From Bacteroidota bacterium (GTDB lineage: Bacteria > Bacteroidota > Bacteroidia > Bacteroidales > JAAUTT01), in assembly GCA_023429135.1 (NCBI GenBank), contig JAEYWD010000008.1:248001-312000 (forward strand): a DNA stretch of 64,000 bases. The letters run 5' to 3'. Below, piece after piece: positions 17,772 through 28,195 of this stretch. The position numbers were made by a program, and so were the translations under genes. Numbering within the stretch: position 1 is the stretch's first letter; the number at the start of each line of letters is the position of its first letter. The notes below the pieces were generated by a model. It ran no database searches and was not told the origin of the DNA. It saw only the letters and a list, made by a program, of their open reading frames with translations.

Positions 17772-20141
17772 ATGAAAAACTTAAAATTCATCATCCGGTC
17801 AATAATACATCCAAAACTTTTTACCAGCTTAAATATAGCCGGTTTGAGCATTGGGTTGATATGTGTTATAATCATATCTCTCTGGGTATTAAATGAGAAA
17901 GGATATGATAAGTTTAACCATAACTTTGAGAGCATTTATCGCCTTGAATTTAATTCGAAGGAAGGCAAAACAGAAATGGACGGCTCGCCCAACCCTCTGG
18001 CTGTAGCTATTGAAGAAGAAGTTTCGGCAGTGGAATTTGCAACACGCCTGCGAAATGCCCCTGAAATGGCATTCAAGTATAAAAGCAACATGTTCTTTGA
18101 AAACAATGGAATAACAGCCGATCCGCAAATATTTAAAATATTCAGCTTTAAAGAAATTATTGGCAATGCACAAAAAGCTTTAGAAGAAGCAAACAGCATT
18201 GTAATAACCCAATCGTTTGCCGAAAGATACTTTGGTAAAGAAGACCCCATTGGTAAACAGCTTCTTGTTGAAGGTGAATTTAATTTAACCGTAAACGCCG
18301 TTATTGAGGATGTACCTGCTCAATCACACATTCAGTTCGATTATATTTTACCACATAAGTTAGGCGAAGCGGCTCATTTCTGCGGGTTGGAGTGGGGTGA
18401 TCCCAATTTTATAATCTATGTTTTATTAAAAAGAGACAGCAATCCTCTTGATGCAGCAAAAACCATTACCCAAGTGGCAAAAGACAGGGGTATGCCTCAT
18501 GTAAAGTGGGGGGGAATGGTATCGTATTTACGTCCTTTGTCTGGCGTTTATCTTACTTATAATATTGAAAATCAATTAGGAGAAACAGGTGATTACCGGT
18601 ATCTCTATGTTTTTAGCTCAATTGCCTTGCTGATATTAATACTGGCATGCATAAATTACTTAAACTTAACCGTTTCCCTGTTTGCCCGCAAACAAAAAGA
18701 CACTTCCATAAAGAAAGTTTGCGGCGCAGGCAACTTAACCATTTTCTGGAACAATTTTCTTGAAAGTGGAATAATAGTGCTTATTTCATTTTTCATTGCT
18801 CTTTTAATTACATCTTCTGTTTACCCGTCGATAAAAACTTTCCTGAATAAGCCTCTGGGAATTAATTTGTTTGACTTCGAAGTTTCTCTTGTAGTTATTG
18901 GCCTGTTTGTATTAACAGTACTATTTTGTGCTATCTACCCGGCAATACTTTTCTCGGGACCAAAAGCTATCGCCTTGATGAACAGATACAGTAAAAGAAA
19001 ATCCAATGTTTTAAAAGGAATGGTGTTATTCCAGAATATTATTGCAGTATGCCTTATTATTATGGTTGTTGGCGTTTCAAAACAGATGAATTATCTTACT
19101 GATAAAGATTTGGGATTCCAGACAAACCAAATTGCTTATGTAAAGTTAAGAGGTCAAATTACCAATAAACTTTCAGTCTTTAAACAATCTTTACTTCAAA
19201 ATTCCGGTATTGTTGAGATCACAAAAAAGGATTGTCTCCCGTATGGACTCAGGAACAGCACTTCCGGGTTATCCTGGAAAACAGATGGTGAATGGCAAAA
19301 TAAAAGCGGCGATCAAGTAATGGAAACAACAAGGATTGATGCCAATTATTTCGATATGATGGATGTGAAATTTGTTGAGGGCCGCAACTTTAGAGAAGAT
19401 TTTGCAGAGGATAAGAAAAATTTCATAGTAAATGAAGAAGCTGTCCGGAAAATGGGACTGAAGAACCCAATTGGTACTGAGTTTAGACTTTACGATCAAT
19501 TCGGAATTATTGTAGGTGTAATTAAAGACACATATTTTAAATCGCTGTACGATAAAATTAAACCTCAGGTATTTCACCTATTTAAAGATGAAGCCCGGGA
19601 ATCGTATTTTGGTATTTTATTCTTTAAAATAAAGGGTAATACAAAAGAAGCTATTACGCATGTAGAAAATAGCTGGACGCAAATTAACCCGGGAATTCCC
19701 TTCGAATACCATTTTCTGAATTCCGATTATGAAAAGCTTTACGAAAAAGACATTCGAAATGCCCGTATGCTTAATACTTTCTGCGTTCTGGCAGTATTTA
19801 TAGCCTGCCTGGGGCTCTTTGGCCAGGCTGCCATCAGTGGTGAAAACAAAACCAAAGAAATAGGCATCCGTAAAGTAAATGGTGCCCGCACCAACGAAGT
19901 AATTGCGATGCTCAACCGCGATTTTATAAAATGGGTAGCCATTGCCTTTGTTATTGCCTGCCCCATTGCCTGGTACGCCATGCATAAATGGCTGGAGAAC
20001 TTTGCTTATAAAACAACTCTGAGTTGGTGGGTATTTGCAGCAGCCGGAGTTATTGCGCTGGTAATTGCGCTGGTAACGGTAAGTTGGCAGAGCTGGCGGG
20101 CGGCAACACGGAACCCGGTGGAGAGTTTGAGGTATGAGTAG
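17772..20141 (+). CDS. FtsX/MacB-type ABC permease (array member 3)
   Basis: 789 residues, 120 nt after member 2, with no clear promoter or terminator in the gap. First helix at about 18-42 (LFTSLNIAGLSIGLICVIII). The first coupling loop reads TSIKKVCGAGN, the second GIRKVNGARTNEV. The periplasmic segments are little like those of the neighbours in length or motif (for example DPIGKQLLVEGEFNLTV is shared only as the family's DPIGK turn). The final ~95 codons match the array consensus, including WVAIAFVIACPIAWYAMHKW. It may recognise a different ligand or partner from the other members while using the same ATPase; this is inference. Confidence 0.9.
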   Translation: MKNLKFIIRSIIHPKLFTSLNIAGLSIGLICVIIISLWVLNEKGYDKFNHNFESIYRLEFNSKEGKTEMDGSPNPLAVAIEEEVSAVEFATRLRNAPEMAFKYKSNMFFENNGITADPQIFKIFSFKEIIGNAQKALEEANSIVITQSFAERYFGKEDPIGKQLLVEGEFNLTVNAVIEDVPAQSHIQFDYILPHKLGEAAHFCGLEWGDPNFIIYVLLKRDSNPLDAAKTITQVAKDRGMPHVKWGGMVSYLRPLSGVYLTYNIENQLGETGDYRYLYVFSSIALLILILACINYLNLTVSLFARKQKDTSIKKVCGAGNLTIFWNNFLESGIIVLISFFIALLITSSVYPSIKTFLNKPLGINLFDFEVSLVVIGLFVLTVLFCAIYPAILFSGPKAIALMNRYSKRKSNVLKGMVLFQNIIAVCLIIMVVGVSKQMNYLTDKDLGFQTNQIAYVKLRGQITNKLSVFKQSLLQNSGIVEITKKDCLPYGLRNSTSGLSWKTDGEWQNKSGDQVMETTRIDANYFDMMDVKFVEGRNFREDFAEDKKNFIVNEEAVRKMGLKNPIGTEFRLYDQFGIIVGVIKDTYFKSLYDKIKPQVFHLFKDEARESYFGILFFKIKGNTKEAITHVENSWTQINPGIPFEYHFLNSDYEKLYEKDIRNARMLNTFCVLAVFIACLGLFGQAAISGENKTKEIGIRKVNGARTNEVIAMLNRDFIKWVAIAFVIACPIAWYAMHKWLENFAYKTTLSWWVFAAAGVIALVIALVTVSWQSWRAATRNPVESLRYE

Positions 20142-20319
20142 TCTTGAAGTGTAATATGTGATTTATTGAAGGTATGATTAAAAATAATTTAAAAAATCAG
20201 AGTTTCCGGAGAAATGGCAGCAATGTCAAAATTTTCAACATGGATACATACATAGATTCAAATGCAAACGAGACATTGAAAATTAACAAACAATATAAAT
20301 CAAAATTAATTTAACCATT

Positions 20320-22788
20320 ATGTTCCATTTCATTAAGTATTCACTAAGAAAAATCTTCAAACAAAAAACAATATCTTTTATTAATCTCACTGGACTTGTT
20401 TTAGGTATTTCAACCTTCCTGTTCATTGCATTATGGATTAGATCCGAGCTTAGTTTCGACCGTTTTTGGAAGGAGAATAAACAGATTTACAGGGTAGCTC
20501 TTACAAAAACAGTAAACGGCGCCCCTGTTCTGAATACAGCAATGAATTACCCTGGAGCAGGAATGGTACTGCAAAATGAATTACCTGAGATAGAAACTGC
20601 CACAACTTTCGGGAAAGACCATATTACAGCCTTTACAAACGAAAACAGTTTCCAGGATATCAACTTCTCTTACATAGATACATCCTTTTTTAAGGTTTTC
20701 CCCAGACCAATGATATATGAAAATCCAAACATTTTTAGCGATATACACGGTGCAATTCTTAGTAAATCTATGGCTAAAAACCTTTTTGGAAATTCGAATC
20801 CTCTTAACCAGAAGTTTAAGTTGAACGAAGGTTGGGAATTCTTTGTAAGTGCAGTTTTTGAAGACTTCCCGGAAAACAGCCATTTGAAAATCGATATGAT
20901 GGTACAATGGAAATCTCTCTTTTACTATATGGGAAATTTTAACTATACAACTGGTGTCCTGGACAATAGCCATATCAGCGAAATTACCCAAAGCGATCCA
21001 TACAGCCAGAGGGAATGGAGCTACTTATATTCATATACATATATTAAACTAAGGTCCGAAAAATATAGAATTTCCGATTTGGAGTCCAAATATAAAAAGG
21101 CTGTACAACCTTGTATAAAACATTTAAATGAAGCTGGTGAGGATGTACAATTTTCATTTCAGCCCGTGAGTTCTATTCATCTATTTTCTAAACTGAGTGA
21201 TGAATTTTCAGTAAATGGCAGCAGCTTCCGGTTACAGGCTTTTGTAGTAATTGGTCTATTAATTCTGATCATATCCTGGTTCAACTATATTAACCTGTCG
21301 ATTGCAGATCAAATGAAGCAAACGGTAAAAAATCAGGTTAAGAGGATCATTGGAGCAGGCAAGGATCACTTATTTTTACAGCAATTTTCCGAGACTTTCC
21401 TTATACATGCCTTTGCAGGATTGGCGAGTGTTCTTTTACTAATTACCATACTCAAAAGTGGGATTTATCTGTCGGGCTTTTCAATTTATTCGTTGAACTA
21501 TGTCTGGCTTATATTTATTTGCTTGATACTGGTATTATCCGGCACTTTAATTTCCTCACTTTTCCCTTTTTTCAGGATTTTGGGTGTAACATCGTCCATT
21601 ACCTCAAGGAATTCTGCTCAAACCGGGTCCCGGCGTTTTTCATTCAGACAAGCTTTGGTTATTCTGCAGTTTGGGATTGCTATTATTTTGATTATATGTA
21701 CAGGTGCTGTTTTTAAACAAATATGGTATATGCAAAAACAAGATCTTGGCGCCAATTTAAATCAGGTTTTAATTTCTTATTCTCCAATGACCATGATCAA
21801 AAAGCCATCTCTGACAACAAAACTGAAGGCTTTTCAGGATGAAATTTCGAGAATTCCCGGTGTGGTGACTTTTGCTACTGCTGAAACTGTTCCGGGTAAA
21901 AATTTTAGACGATCGAGCAACCGTGTAAATTTAGACAACGGTCAGGAAAACAAATACCAATTCTCTTTGGCTCATGTTGATCAAAATTACTTTGATTTAT
22001 TTGAAATTAAACTGCTTGCTGGATCATACTTTCTATCATCATCGGATTATAACAATAATAATGTTGTGATCAACGCCAGAGCAAGTAAGTTGCTGGGTAT
22101 AAACGATCCCAGGCAGGCCGTGGACAGAATAATATATATTAATAGCCAACCAAATCGTATTATCGGCGTAATTGACGATTATCACCATCTTTCTCTCAAG
22201 GATGAAATAGCTCCGACTATATTTTCCAAAAGCCTTAACTGGTATTTCGATGTAGGATATTATTGCATTAAGGTTAAACAAGCAAATCTTAAGACAACTA
22301 TTCATGAAATAAGTAATGTATGGAACAATGTTTATCCTGGCGAACCTTACCTGTATTCATTTCTCGACGACACATTTAACGATTTGTATCAGGAAGATAA
22401 AAAATTTGGAAGCACATACCTGTTCTTTGCTATAATTGCAATATTCATTGCCAGCATGGGCTTATTTGCTTTAGCAAGATTATCAGCAGAGAGTAAGATT
22501 AAAGAAATCGGTATCCGTAAAGTTAATGGCGCCCGGGTTGCTGAGGTAATGATAATGCTGAATAAAGATTTTCTCAGGTGGGTAGCCATTGCCTTTTTTA
22601 TTGCATGCCCGCTAGCCTGGTTTGCCATGTACAAATGGCTCGAAAACTTTGCCTACAAAACAGCATTAAGTTGGTGGGTTTTTATGGCGGCTGGAGGAAT
22701 TGCGCTGATTATTGCCTTGTTTACGGTGAGTTGGCAAAGCTGGAGAGCAGCCACACGAAATCCGGTGGAGAGTCTGAGGTATGAGTGA
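20320..22788 (+). CDS. FtsX/MacB-type ABC permease (array member 4)
   Basis: 822 residues, the longest of the array; the extra length lies in the first periplasmic segment (around YYMGNFNYTTGVLDN). First helix at about 17-40 (INLTGLVLGISTFLFIALWI). The first coupling loop is VKNQVKRIIGAGKD, further from consensus than in the others, and the second is GIRKVNGARVAEV. Its tail has a few private changes (CPLAWFAMYKW, WWVFMAAGG). The 178-bp gap before it contains TGTCAAAATTTTCAACA near 20222-20245, a poor match to the TGTC-N9-GACA sites but without a recognisable sigma-54 promoter. A 32-bp repeat follows the stop at 22790-22821. Confidence 0.9.
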   Translation: MFHFIKYSLRKIFKQKTISFINLTGLVLGISTFLFIALWIRSELSFDRFWKENKQIYRVALTKTVNGAPVLNTAMNYPGAGMVLQNELPEIETATTFGKDHITAFTNENSFQDINFSYIDTSFFKVFPRPMIYENPNIFSDIHGAILSKSMAKNLFGNSNPLNQKFKLNEGWEFFVSAVFEDFPENSHLKIDMMVQWKSLFYYMGNFNYTTGVLDNSHISEITQSDPYSQREWSYLYSYTYIKLRSEKYRISDLESKYKKAVQPCIKHLNEAGEDVQFSFQPVSSIHLFSKLSDEFSVNGSSFRLQAFVVIGLLILIISWFNYINLSIADQMKQTVKNQVKRIIGAGKDHLFLQQFSETFLIHAFAGLASVLLLITILKSGIYLSGFSIYSLNYVWLIFICLILVLSGTLISSLFPFFRILGVTSSITSRNSAQTGSRRFSFRQALVILQFGIAIILIICTGAVFKQIWYMQKQDLGANLNQVLISYSPMTMIKKPSLTTKLKAFQDEISRIPGVVTFATAETVPGKNFRRSSNRVNLDNGQENKYQFSLAHVDQNYFDLFEIKLLAGSYFLSSSDYNNNNVVINARASKLLGINDPRQAVDRIIYINSQPNRIIGVIDDYHHLSLKDEIAPTIFSKSLNWYFDVGYYCIKVKQANLKTTIHEISNVWNNVYPGEPYLYSFLDDTFNDLYQEDKKFGSTYLFFAIIAIFIASMGLFALARLSAESKIKEIGIRKVNGARVAEVMIMLNKDFLRWVAIAFFIACPLAWFAMYKWLENFAYKTALSWWVFMAAGGIALIIALFTVSWQSWRAATRNPVESLRYE

Positions 22789-22789
22789 A

Positions 22790-22821
22790 AACCCCCTAAA
22801 ATCCCCCCAATTGGGGGACCT
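22790..22821. repeat. CCCCCTAAA...GGGGGA hairpin repeat, copy 1
   Basis: Immediately after the stop of permease 4: aaccccctaaaa, then CCCCCAATTGGGGG and acct. A close copy lies at 25615-25645, where it is joined to the broken permease fragment, and weaker relatives follow other permeases (near 25350-25372 and 28060-28085). It may act as a terminator hairpin and as a recombination site. Confidence 0.6.
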
Positions 22822-22975
22822 AGAGCTACGATTAAAATGTATTACAAATTTTCAAATAATTGATAAAAGCAAACCTTATAAAATGAATTTATAACAAGCC
22901 CAGTTAAATACCCCATGTTTTATGGAGCAAATTTAGGGTAAAACAAAAACTGTGATCGATTAAAACAATAAAACC

Positions 22976-25321
22976 ATGATAAATTTATTTAAAACGATTT
23001 ATCGGAAAGCCTTGAAATACAGAAGCTATACATTAATTAATATTGTGGGGCTATCAATCGCTTTCGCCCTATCGTCGCTATTACTACTGTATGTGTATAA
23101 TGAATTTCATGTGGATGCGTTTCATCACAACCGTGACAGGATTTACAGGATTGTGGATGCTGTTGATGGTACGGCATTTACTCACCCCCTGTTAGCAGGC
23201 GAGCTAAAGAATGCTTTCCCGGAAATTGAAGAAGCAACACGGGTAAGGCATAATGATGACGGATGTTATAAATATCAAAACGCTGTGGTTGATATCCGGT
23301 ATGATATGTGTTTCGACTCCACTGTCTTCCGTATGTTCAATTTCAAACTGATAGCGGGAACACCCAAAGAAACGCTGCAAAACCCGTTTTCTATTGTTTT
23401 GACAAAAAGTATTTCCAGAAAGATTTTTGGGAATAAAGATCCTTTGGGTCAAGTACTCAGGTACAATAATCTCCTGGATTTTACTGTTACAGGGATAATT
23501 GAAGACCTTCCGTCAAACTCAACATTTAGCGTGGATGCTATCCTGCCTTTTCATATGTTGGCATATATTTGGGATGGCAACCAGGGCAACAAACCATCTA
23601 ATGATTTCTTCATCAGGGATAATGGTTCATTTCACACTTATATCATGTTCAACCCGAATGTGGATGTTGCTTCCGTTGAAAATAAAATAACTGCATTCTG
23701 TAAGGACAAATCCTACAACCAGGATTTCAAACTTCAACCCATGAAGGGCATTTATTTCGGCTACAATAACCGCGACCGTTGGATACACAAAGGTGAAAAA
23801 TCTACAGTAATTCTTTTGATGTCTATTGCCTTCGGATTGCTCATTATCAGCATTATTAACTATATTAATTTAAATTCGGCGGTAACACTAAGCAACTTGC
23901 CCATTTTTGGGATTAGGAAGATACTTGGGGCAAAATCCGGGCAAATAATTCTAAATTCAATTGTTGAAACCTTGTTATATTTTATTATTTCAATTGGATT
24001 AGCCACGCTAATTGTACTTGCAATAAACAAACCGTTTCAAAACATTTTAGCCGAAGAATATCATTTCTCGACCCTGCTAAACGGAACCAATTTAACTGTG
24101 GCTTTTGTCCTGTTATCTTTTATCGCAATCATTTCGGGTGCAGTGTCAGTATTCCATTTCAGAATGGCCCCGGCATCTTCTATAATCAAAATGAAACGAC
24201 TTGGAACCAGTTCTTCAAATCTTTTTAACAAACCATTGATAATAGTCCAGTTCATTATTGCCATCCTTTTTATCACATCGGCAATTATCATTAAAAAACA
24301 GGTGAATTTTATAAACCATAAAAATTTGGGATTTGACAAGGAGTTGCTGGTTTATGTTGAATTGAAGTCGTATAATTTAACCCTATCCGAAGCTGAGGTA
24401 TTGAAAGAGAAACTTGTTGCAAACCCAAGTATTCAGAGTGTTTCATACGCTTCCGGGATATTTGGTGATGTAAGGCGTGGTATGACAGCCGAATTAAATG
24501 GTAAAAAGCTTCTGTATAGGAGGATACCAGCGGATTACGATTATGTGAAAACAATGAAATATAAGATTGCTGAAGGAAGAGATTTTAGCAAGGACATGAA
24601 AACGGATGAGACCTCAAGCGCCTATATCATAAACCAGACTTTAGCGAAGGCATTTGAGATGGAAAATCCTCTCCAGGAGAAATTAAATGATCACCCCATT
24701 GTTGGAGTTGTCGAGGATTTCAATTTTGAACCGGTTCAAAACAGCATTTAACCAGTTGCTCTGTTATGCAACCCCTCTGAAGCACTATGGGTTGCAAACG
24801 TCAGGCTTTCTTCGGGCGATTTAAATGGATCTATTCAATATATTGAAAATGTTTTCAAAACATTGAAACCTGACAGCCCATTCCGGTATTCCTTTGCAGA
24901 AGACCGAATTGCAACTTACTACCTAAAGGAAATCCGGTTCTCAAAACTATCGGCTATTTTCTCAATCATCAACATTCTTATTTCTTGTATTGGGTTAGTG
25001 GGTTTGGTATTATTTGCCATTAACGGGAAAACGAAAGAAATCGGCATCCGCAAAGTAAACGGCGCCAGCGTATCCGAAATTCTGGCCATGTTTAACAAAG
25101 ATTTTATTAAGTGGGTCGCAATAGCTTATGTTATAGCGATGCCCATTGCCTGGTACGCCATGCAAAAATGGCTCGAAAGCTTCGCCTACAAAACAACGTT
25201 GAGCTGGTGGATATTTGCGACGGCGGGAGGAATTGCCCTGGTAATTGCCTTGCTTACGGTAAGTTGGCAAAGCTGGCGGGCAGCCACACGAAACCCTGTA
25301 GAAAGTTTGAGATATGAATAG
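22976..25321 (+). pseudogene. FtsX/MacB-type ABC permease broken by one in-frame TAA (array member 5)
   Basis: Reading from the ATG at 22976 gives 591 codons and then TAA at 24749-24751. The same frame then continues open to 25321, so a single stop divides an otherwise complete 782-codon gene. The residues around it (EPVQNSI, stop, PVALLCNPSEALW) align with the strand that in the paralogues reads, for example, SLYDKIKPQVFHLF, so a Lys, Gln or Glu codon probably mutated. The 5' part has the first helix (YTLINIVGLSIAFALSSLLLL) and coupling loop FGIRKILGAKS. The 3' part has GIRKVNGASVSEI and the shared tail with private changes (AMPIAWYAMQKWLESF). Reinitiation could give a C-terminal FtsX half from 24863. 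A sequencing error is the other explanation. Confidence 0.82.
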
Positions 25322-25494
25322 GCTCCATCGCCCCGCCCACAGCAGATAGGTCCAACTGGGGGACTTGGAGCTGGGGTCAAATGACGTCAAAGTGATTTGA
25401 TTTAGACAATGTTCAATAAGAATATTGGCGTATAAAACACAGTTTAACAGTTGACTATAATGAAAAGAATTGCATAAATTAAAAATATAAACCT

Positions 25495-25626
25495 ATGAAA
25501 TATCTGATTTTAACCTCGGTATTACGGAATAGGATATTCAAACTTAAACAATCCTCCGTTATTAACCTGCTAGGGCTTTCTCTCGGGTTTGCTGTTTTAT
25601 TTTATATTATAATAAAAACCCCCTAA
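25495..25626 (+). pseudogene. 5' remnant of a further permease (array member 6)
   Basis: ATG at 25495, 43 codons, then TAA at 25624-25626. The peptide (MKYLILTSVLRNRIFKLKQS, then SVINLLGLSLGFAVLFYIII) is exactly the start of an array permease: basic lead, then first membrane helix with the conserved N-LLGLSLG turn. Homology ends at the repeat aaaaccccctaaatcccc (25615-25645), which normally lies after permease stop codons. The body of the gene thus appears to have been lost by a deletion that joined codon ~40 to downstream DNA. The next permease begins 55 nt further on. Confidence 0.8.
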
Positions 25627-25645
25627 ATCCCCAACTGGGGGACTT
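25615..25645. repeat. CCCCCTAAA...GGGGGA hairpin repeat, copy 2
   Basis: aaaaccccctaaatcc, then CCCCA-AC-TGGGG and gactt. It matches 22790-22821, and its ccaactgggggactt half also matches 25353-25367 downstream of the broken permease 5. Its position at the truncation point of fragment 6 suggests it took part in the deletion. Confidence 0.6.
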
Positions 25646-25680
25646 TGAAAAGCTTCGATTATTGTGTAATACTAAAGAAT

Positions 25681-28047
25681 ATGAGAAATTTTAAAATTGC
25701 ATTGCGAAATATTATAAGAAATAAAAACATCAGCCTTATAAACATCCTGGGGTTGAGTGCCGGATTTGCAAGTACCATAATCATACTTTCCTGGGTATCC
25801 AACGAATTAAGTTACGACAGTTTTTTCGCAAACAAGGAAAATATTTACCGCTTAAACTTCGGTGGCGAGGTAAACGGACAATCCACAAAAACGTGCACCA
25901 GTCCCCAGGGCGTTGGACCTGAAGCATTATCGGTTTTCCCGGAAGTGGAAAATTTCGCACGCATAAGAGAATTGGTAAGAAAACCATTCAAAGTTGGAGA
26001 TAAACAATTCTATGTTGACAAGGGACTTTCAGCAGATTCGACATTTTTCCGAGTATTTTCCTACCAGGGTAAATTGGGCGATTTAGATATTTCGCTCAAC
26101 AGAAAAGATGTTGTGGTGCTTGATGAGTATCTGGCCGGGAAATGTTTCGGAAACGAAAACCCGATTGGCAAAACACTTGAAATCGACCGGAATACATATA
26201 CCGTTAGCGCAGTTATAAAAAATGTCCCCGAAAATTCTCATCTCCAATTTCATTATTTAACTCCTGTTATGAACATACAGGACGGTTGGCAATACAATAA
26301 ATGGGAGGGCGACAATTGCATGCAATATCTTGTTTTTAACACCAGAATCAACAAAACTGAATTCGAGGAAAAACTAACTCAAATGCTTTATAGTAAAACC
26401 AACACATGGAAGGAATATAAGATTAAACTTTCACTGCAGCCTTTGAACGATATTCATTTCAGTACAGGTTACGTTCTGGAATATGCAGTAAAAGGAAATA
26501 TTCAATATGTTAAAATGCTAAGCATTGTTGCATTGCTTATTTTACTGATTGCTTGCACAAATTTCACGAATATGTTTATTTCTTCCTCCCTCCAGCGGAT
26601 AAAATCGACGGGTATAAAAATAACGTCCGGAGCAAGAAGACTTGCTATCATACGGGAATTTTCAACCGAAGTACTTTTCTATGTATTAGTTGCTTTTATA
26701 ATATCAATGGGTTTGGTAAAACTAGCTATTCCGGTTTTCAACTCCGTAACCAACGTAGCTCTAAATGTTAACTTTCTCAGTTTGAATTTTCTATTGCTTT
26801 GCGGTACGGTTATCCTGTTTACGCTGTTGATTGCGGGTAGTTTCCCAGGGTACTATATTACCCGTGGGAATCCGGGTCTCATAATAAAAGCCGGTTTCAA
26901 ATCTTCATCAGGCGGTAAGCACAATATTCAAAAAAGTCTCGTAACGCTGCAATTCATTACTGCTATACTGCTAATTATTTCAGTAATTGGTATTCAAAAA
27001 CAAGTACACTTTCTAAAAACAAAAAATTTAGGCTTCGATAAAGAAAATATAGTGTATATAAACACTACAGGAGAATTTCAAAATATCCAAAATATTAACC
27101 GACTAAAGGAAGACCTGATAAAAGATCCTGGTATCACTGGGATTTCCACTCTAAGTTGTTTGCCCACTGACTTTGAAAATGGAGGATTTATGTACACCGC
27201 CAGTAATCCGGATCATAAAATTCATGGTGAGCAGATTAAAGTTGGAGAGGAGTACTTCGATATGATGAAAATACAATTTATTGAAGGAGGACAGGATTTC
27301 GATTATTCAAACGACCGCGTGGAAAGTTGTATAATAAATGAGACAACGGCCAAACAGTTAAATCTGGTTCCGCCATTTACCGGACAATCCATTTTCAACG
27401 TGAATGATGATAAATATCTTACAATTAAAGGAGTAATAAAGGACATAAATACAAAATCGCTAAGCTTAAAAATCAGCCCTTGTTTATACACCAAAACCAC
27501 ATCTTACAACGATAATGGTTTAATACTTTTCAGGTTAGGCAGTATTAATCCCGAGGTTCTGGCTACTATAAAGAGTTACTGTATAAAAAATAATCCGTCC
27601 ATCCCGTTTGAAAGTCGTTTTCTCAATCAAACATATGAAGCTTTGTACATAAACGAAACCAGGGCGCAAAAAATATTTCAGTGCTTTACTTTGTTGTCTA
27701 TTCTTTTATCCTGTGTGGGATTATATGCAATGGCACAGTTTATTACTGAAGCCAGAACCAAGGAAATCGGTATCCGCCGCGTAAACGGCGCCCGCACAGG
27801 CGAAGTTATGGCCATGCTCAACCGCGATTTTATAAAATGGGTCGCCATTGCCTTCCTCCTCGCCTGCCCAATTGCATGGTATGCCATGCATAAATGGCTG
27901 GAGAACTTTGCTTATAAAACAGATTTAAGTTGGTGGGTATTTGTAGCGGCTGGAGCAATTGCAATGTTAATTGCTTTAGTTACGGTGAGTTGGCAGAGTT
28001 GGCGGGCAGCAACGCGGAATCCTGTGGAGAGTTTGAGGTATGAGTAA
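25681..28047 (+). CDS. FtsX/MacB-type ABC permease (array member 7)
   Basis: 788 residues from the ATG at 25681. The frame is also open from a TTG at 25645, but that lead lies inside the repeat and is not family-like, whereas MRNFKIALRNIIRNKNISLI matches the usual start. First helix about 20-43 (ILGLSAGFASTIIILSWV). The first coupling loop is degenerate (STGIKITSGARR); the second is GIRRVNGARTGEV. The tail follows the consensus with WWVFVAAGAIAMLIAL. Upstream are only the fragment of member 6 and a hairpin repeat, so transcription may come from further upstream or from an unrecognised promoter. Confidence 0.88.
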   Translation: MRNFKIALRNIIRNKNISLINILGLSAGFASTIIILSWVSNELSYDSFFANKENIYRLNFGGEVNGQSTKTCTSPQGVGPEALSVFPEVENFARIRELVRKPFKVGDKQFYVDKGLSADSTFFRVFSYQGKLGDLDISLNRKDVVVLDEYLAGKCFGNENPIGKTLEIDRNTYTVSAVIKNVPENSHLQFHYLTPVMNIQDGWQYNKWEGDNCMQYLVFNTRINKTEFEEKLTQMLYSKTNTWKEYKIKLSLQPLNDIHFSTGYVLEYAVKGNIQYVKMLSIVALLILLIACTNFTNMFISSSLQRIKSTGIKITSGARRLAIIREFSTEVLFYVLVAFIISMGLVKLAIPVFNSVTNVALNVNFLSLNFLLLCGTVILFTLLIAGSFPGYYITRGNPGLIIKAGFKSSSGGKHNIQKSLVTLQFITAILLIISVIGIQKQVHFLKTKNLGFDKENIVYINTTGEFQNIQNINRLKEDLIKDPGITGISTLSCLPTDFENGGFMYTASNPDHKIHGEQIKVGEEYFDMMKIQFIEGGQDFDYSNDRVESCIINETTAKQLNLVPPFTGQSIFNVNDDKYLTIKGVIKDINTKSLSLKISPCLYTKTTSYNDNGLILFRLGSINPEVLATIKSYCIKNNPSIPFESRFLNQTYEALYINETRAQKIFQCFTLLSILLSCVGLYAMAQFITEARTKEIGIRRVNGARTGEVMAMLNRDFIKWVAIAFLLACPIAWYAMHKWLENFAYKTDLSWWVFVAAGAIAMLIALVTVSWQSWRAATRNPVESLRYE

Positions 28048-28195
28048 TATAAAACTCCAAAGCTCACCCAAATGGGGGATTTTGTGTGCGCTGGTTATAC
28101 GCATTATAAAACCAGGACTAATAGTATCGCAAAAGAATTTATAAAAGGAAAAAACAAAGTTTATCCTGAGATCAGGTATATCTCAGCACAGATAA

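Noticed and set aside
24749..24751. Programmed readthrough or recoding at the TAA of permease 5
   Set aside because: TAA is not used for selenocysteine or pyrrolysine, no recoding structure was seen, and a neighbouring member is also degraded, so mutation is the simpler explanation.
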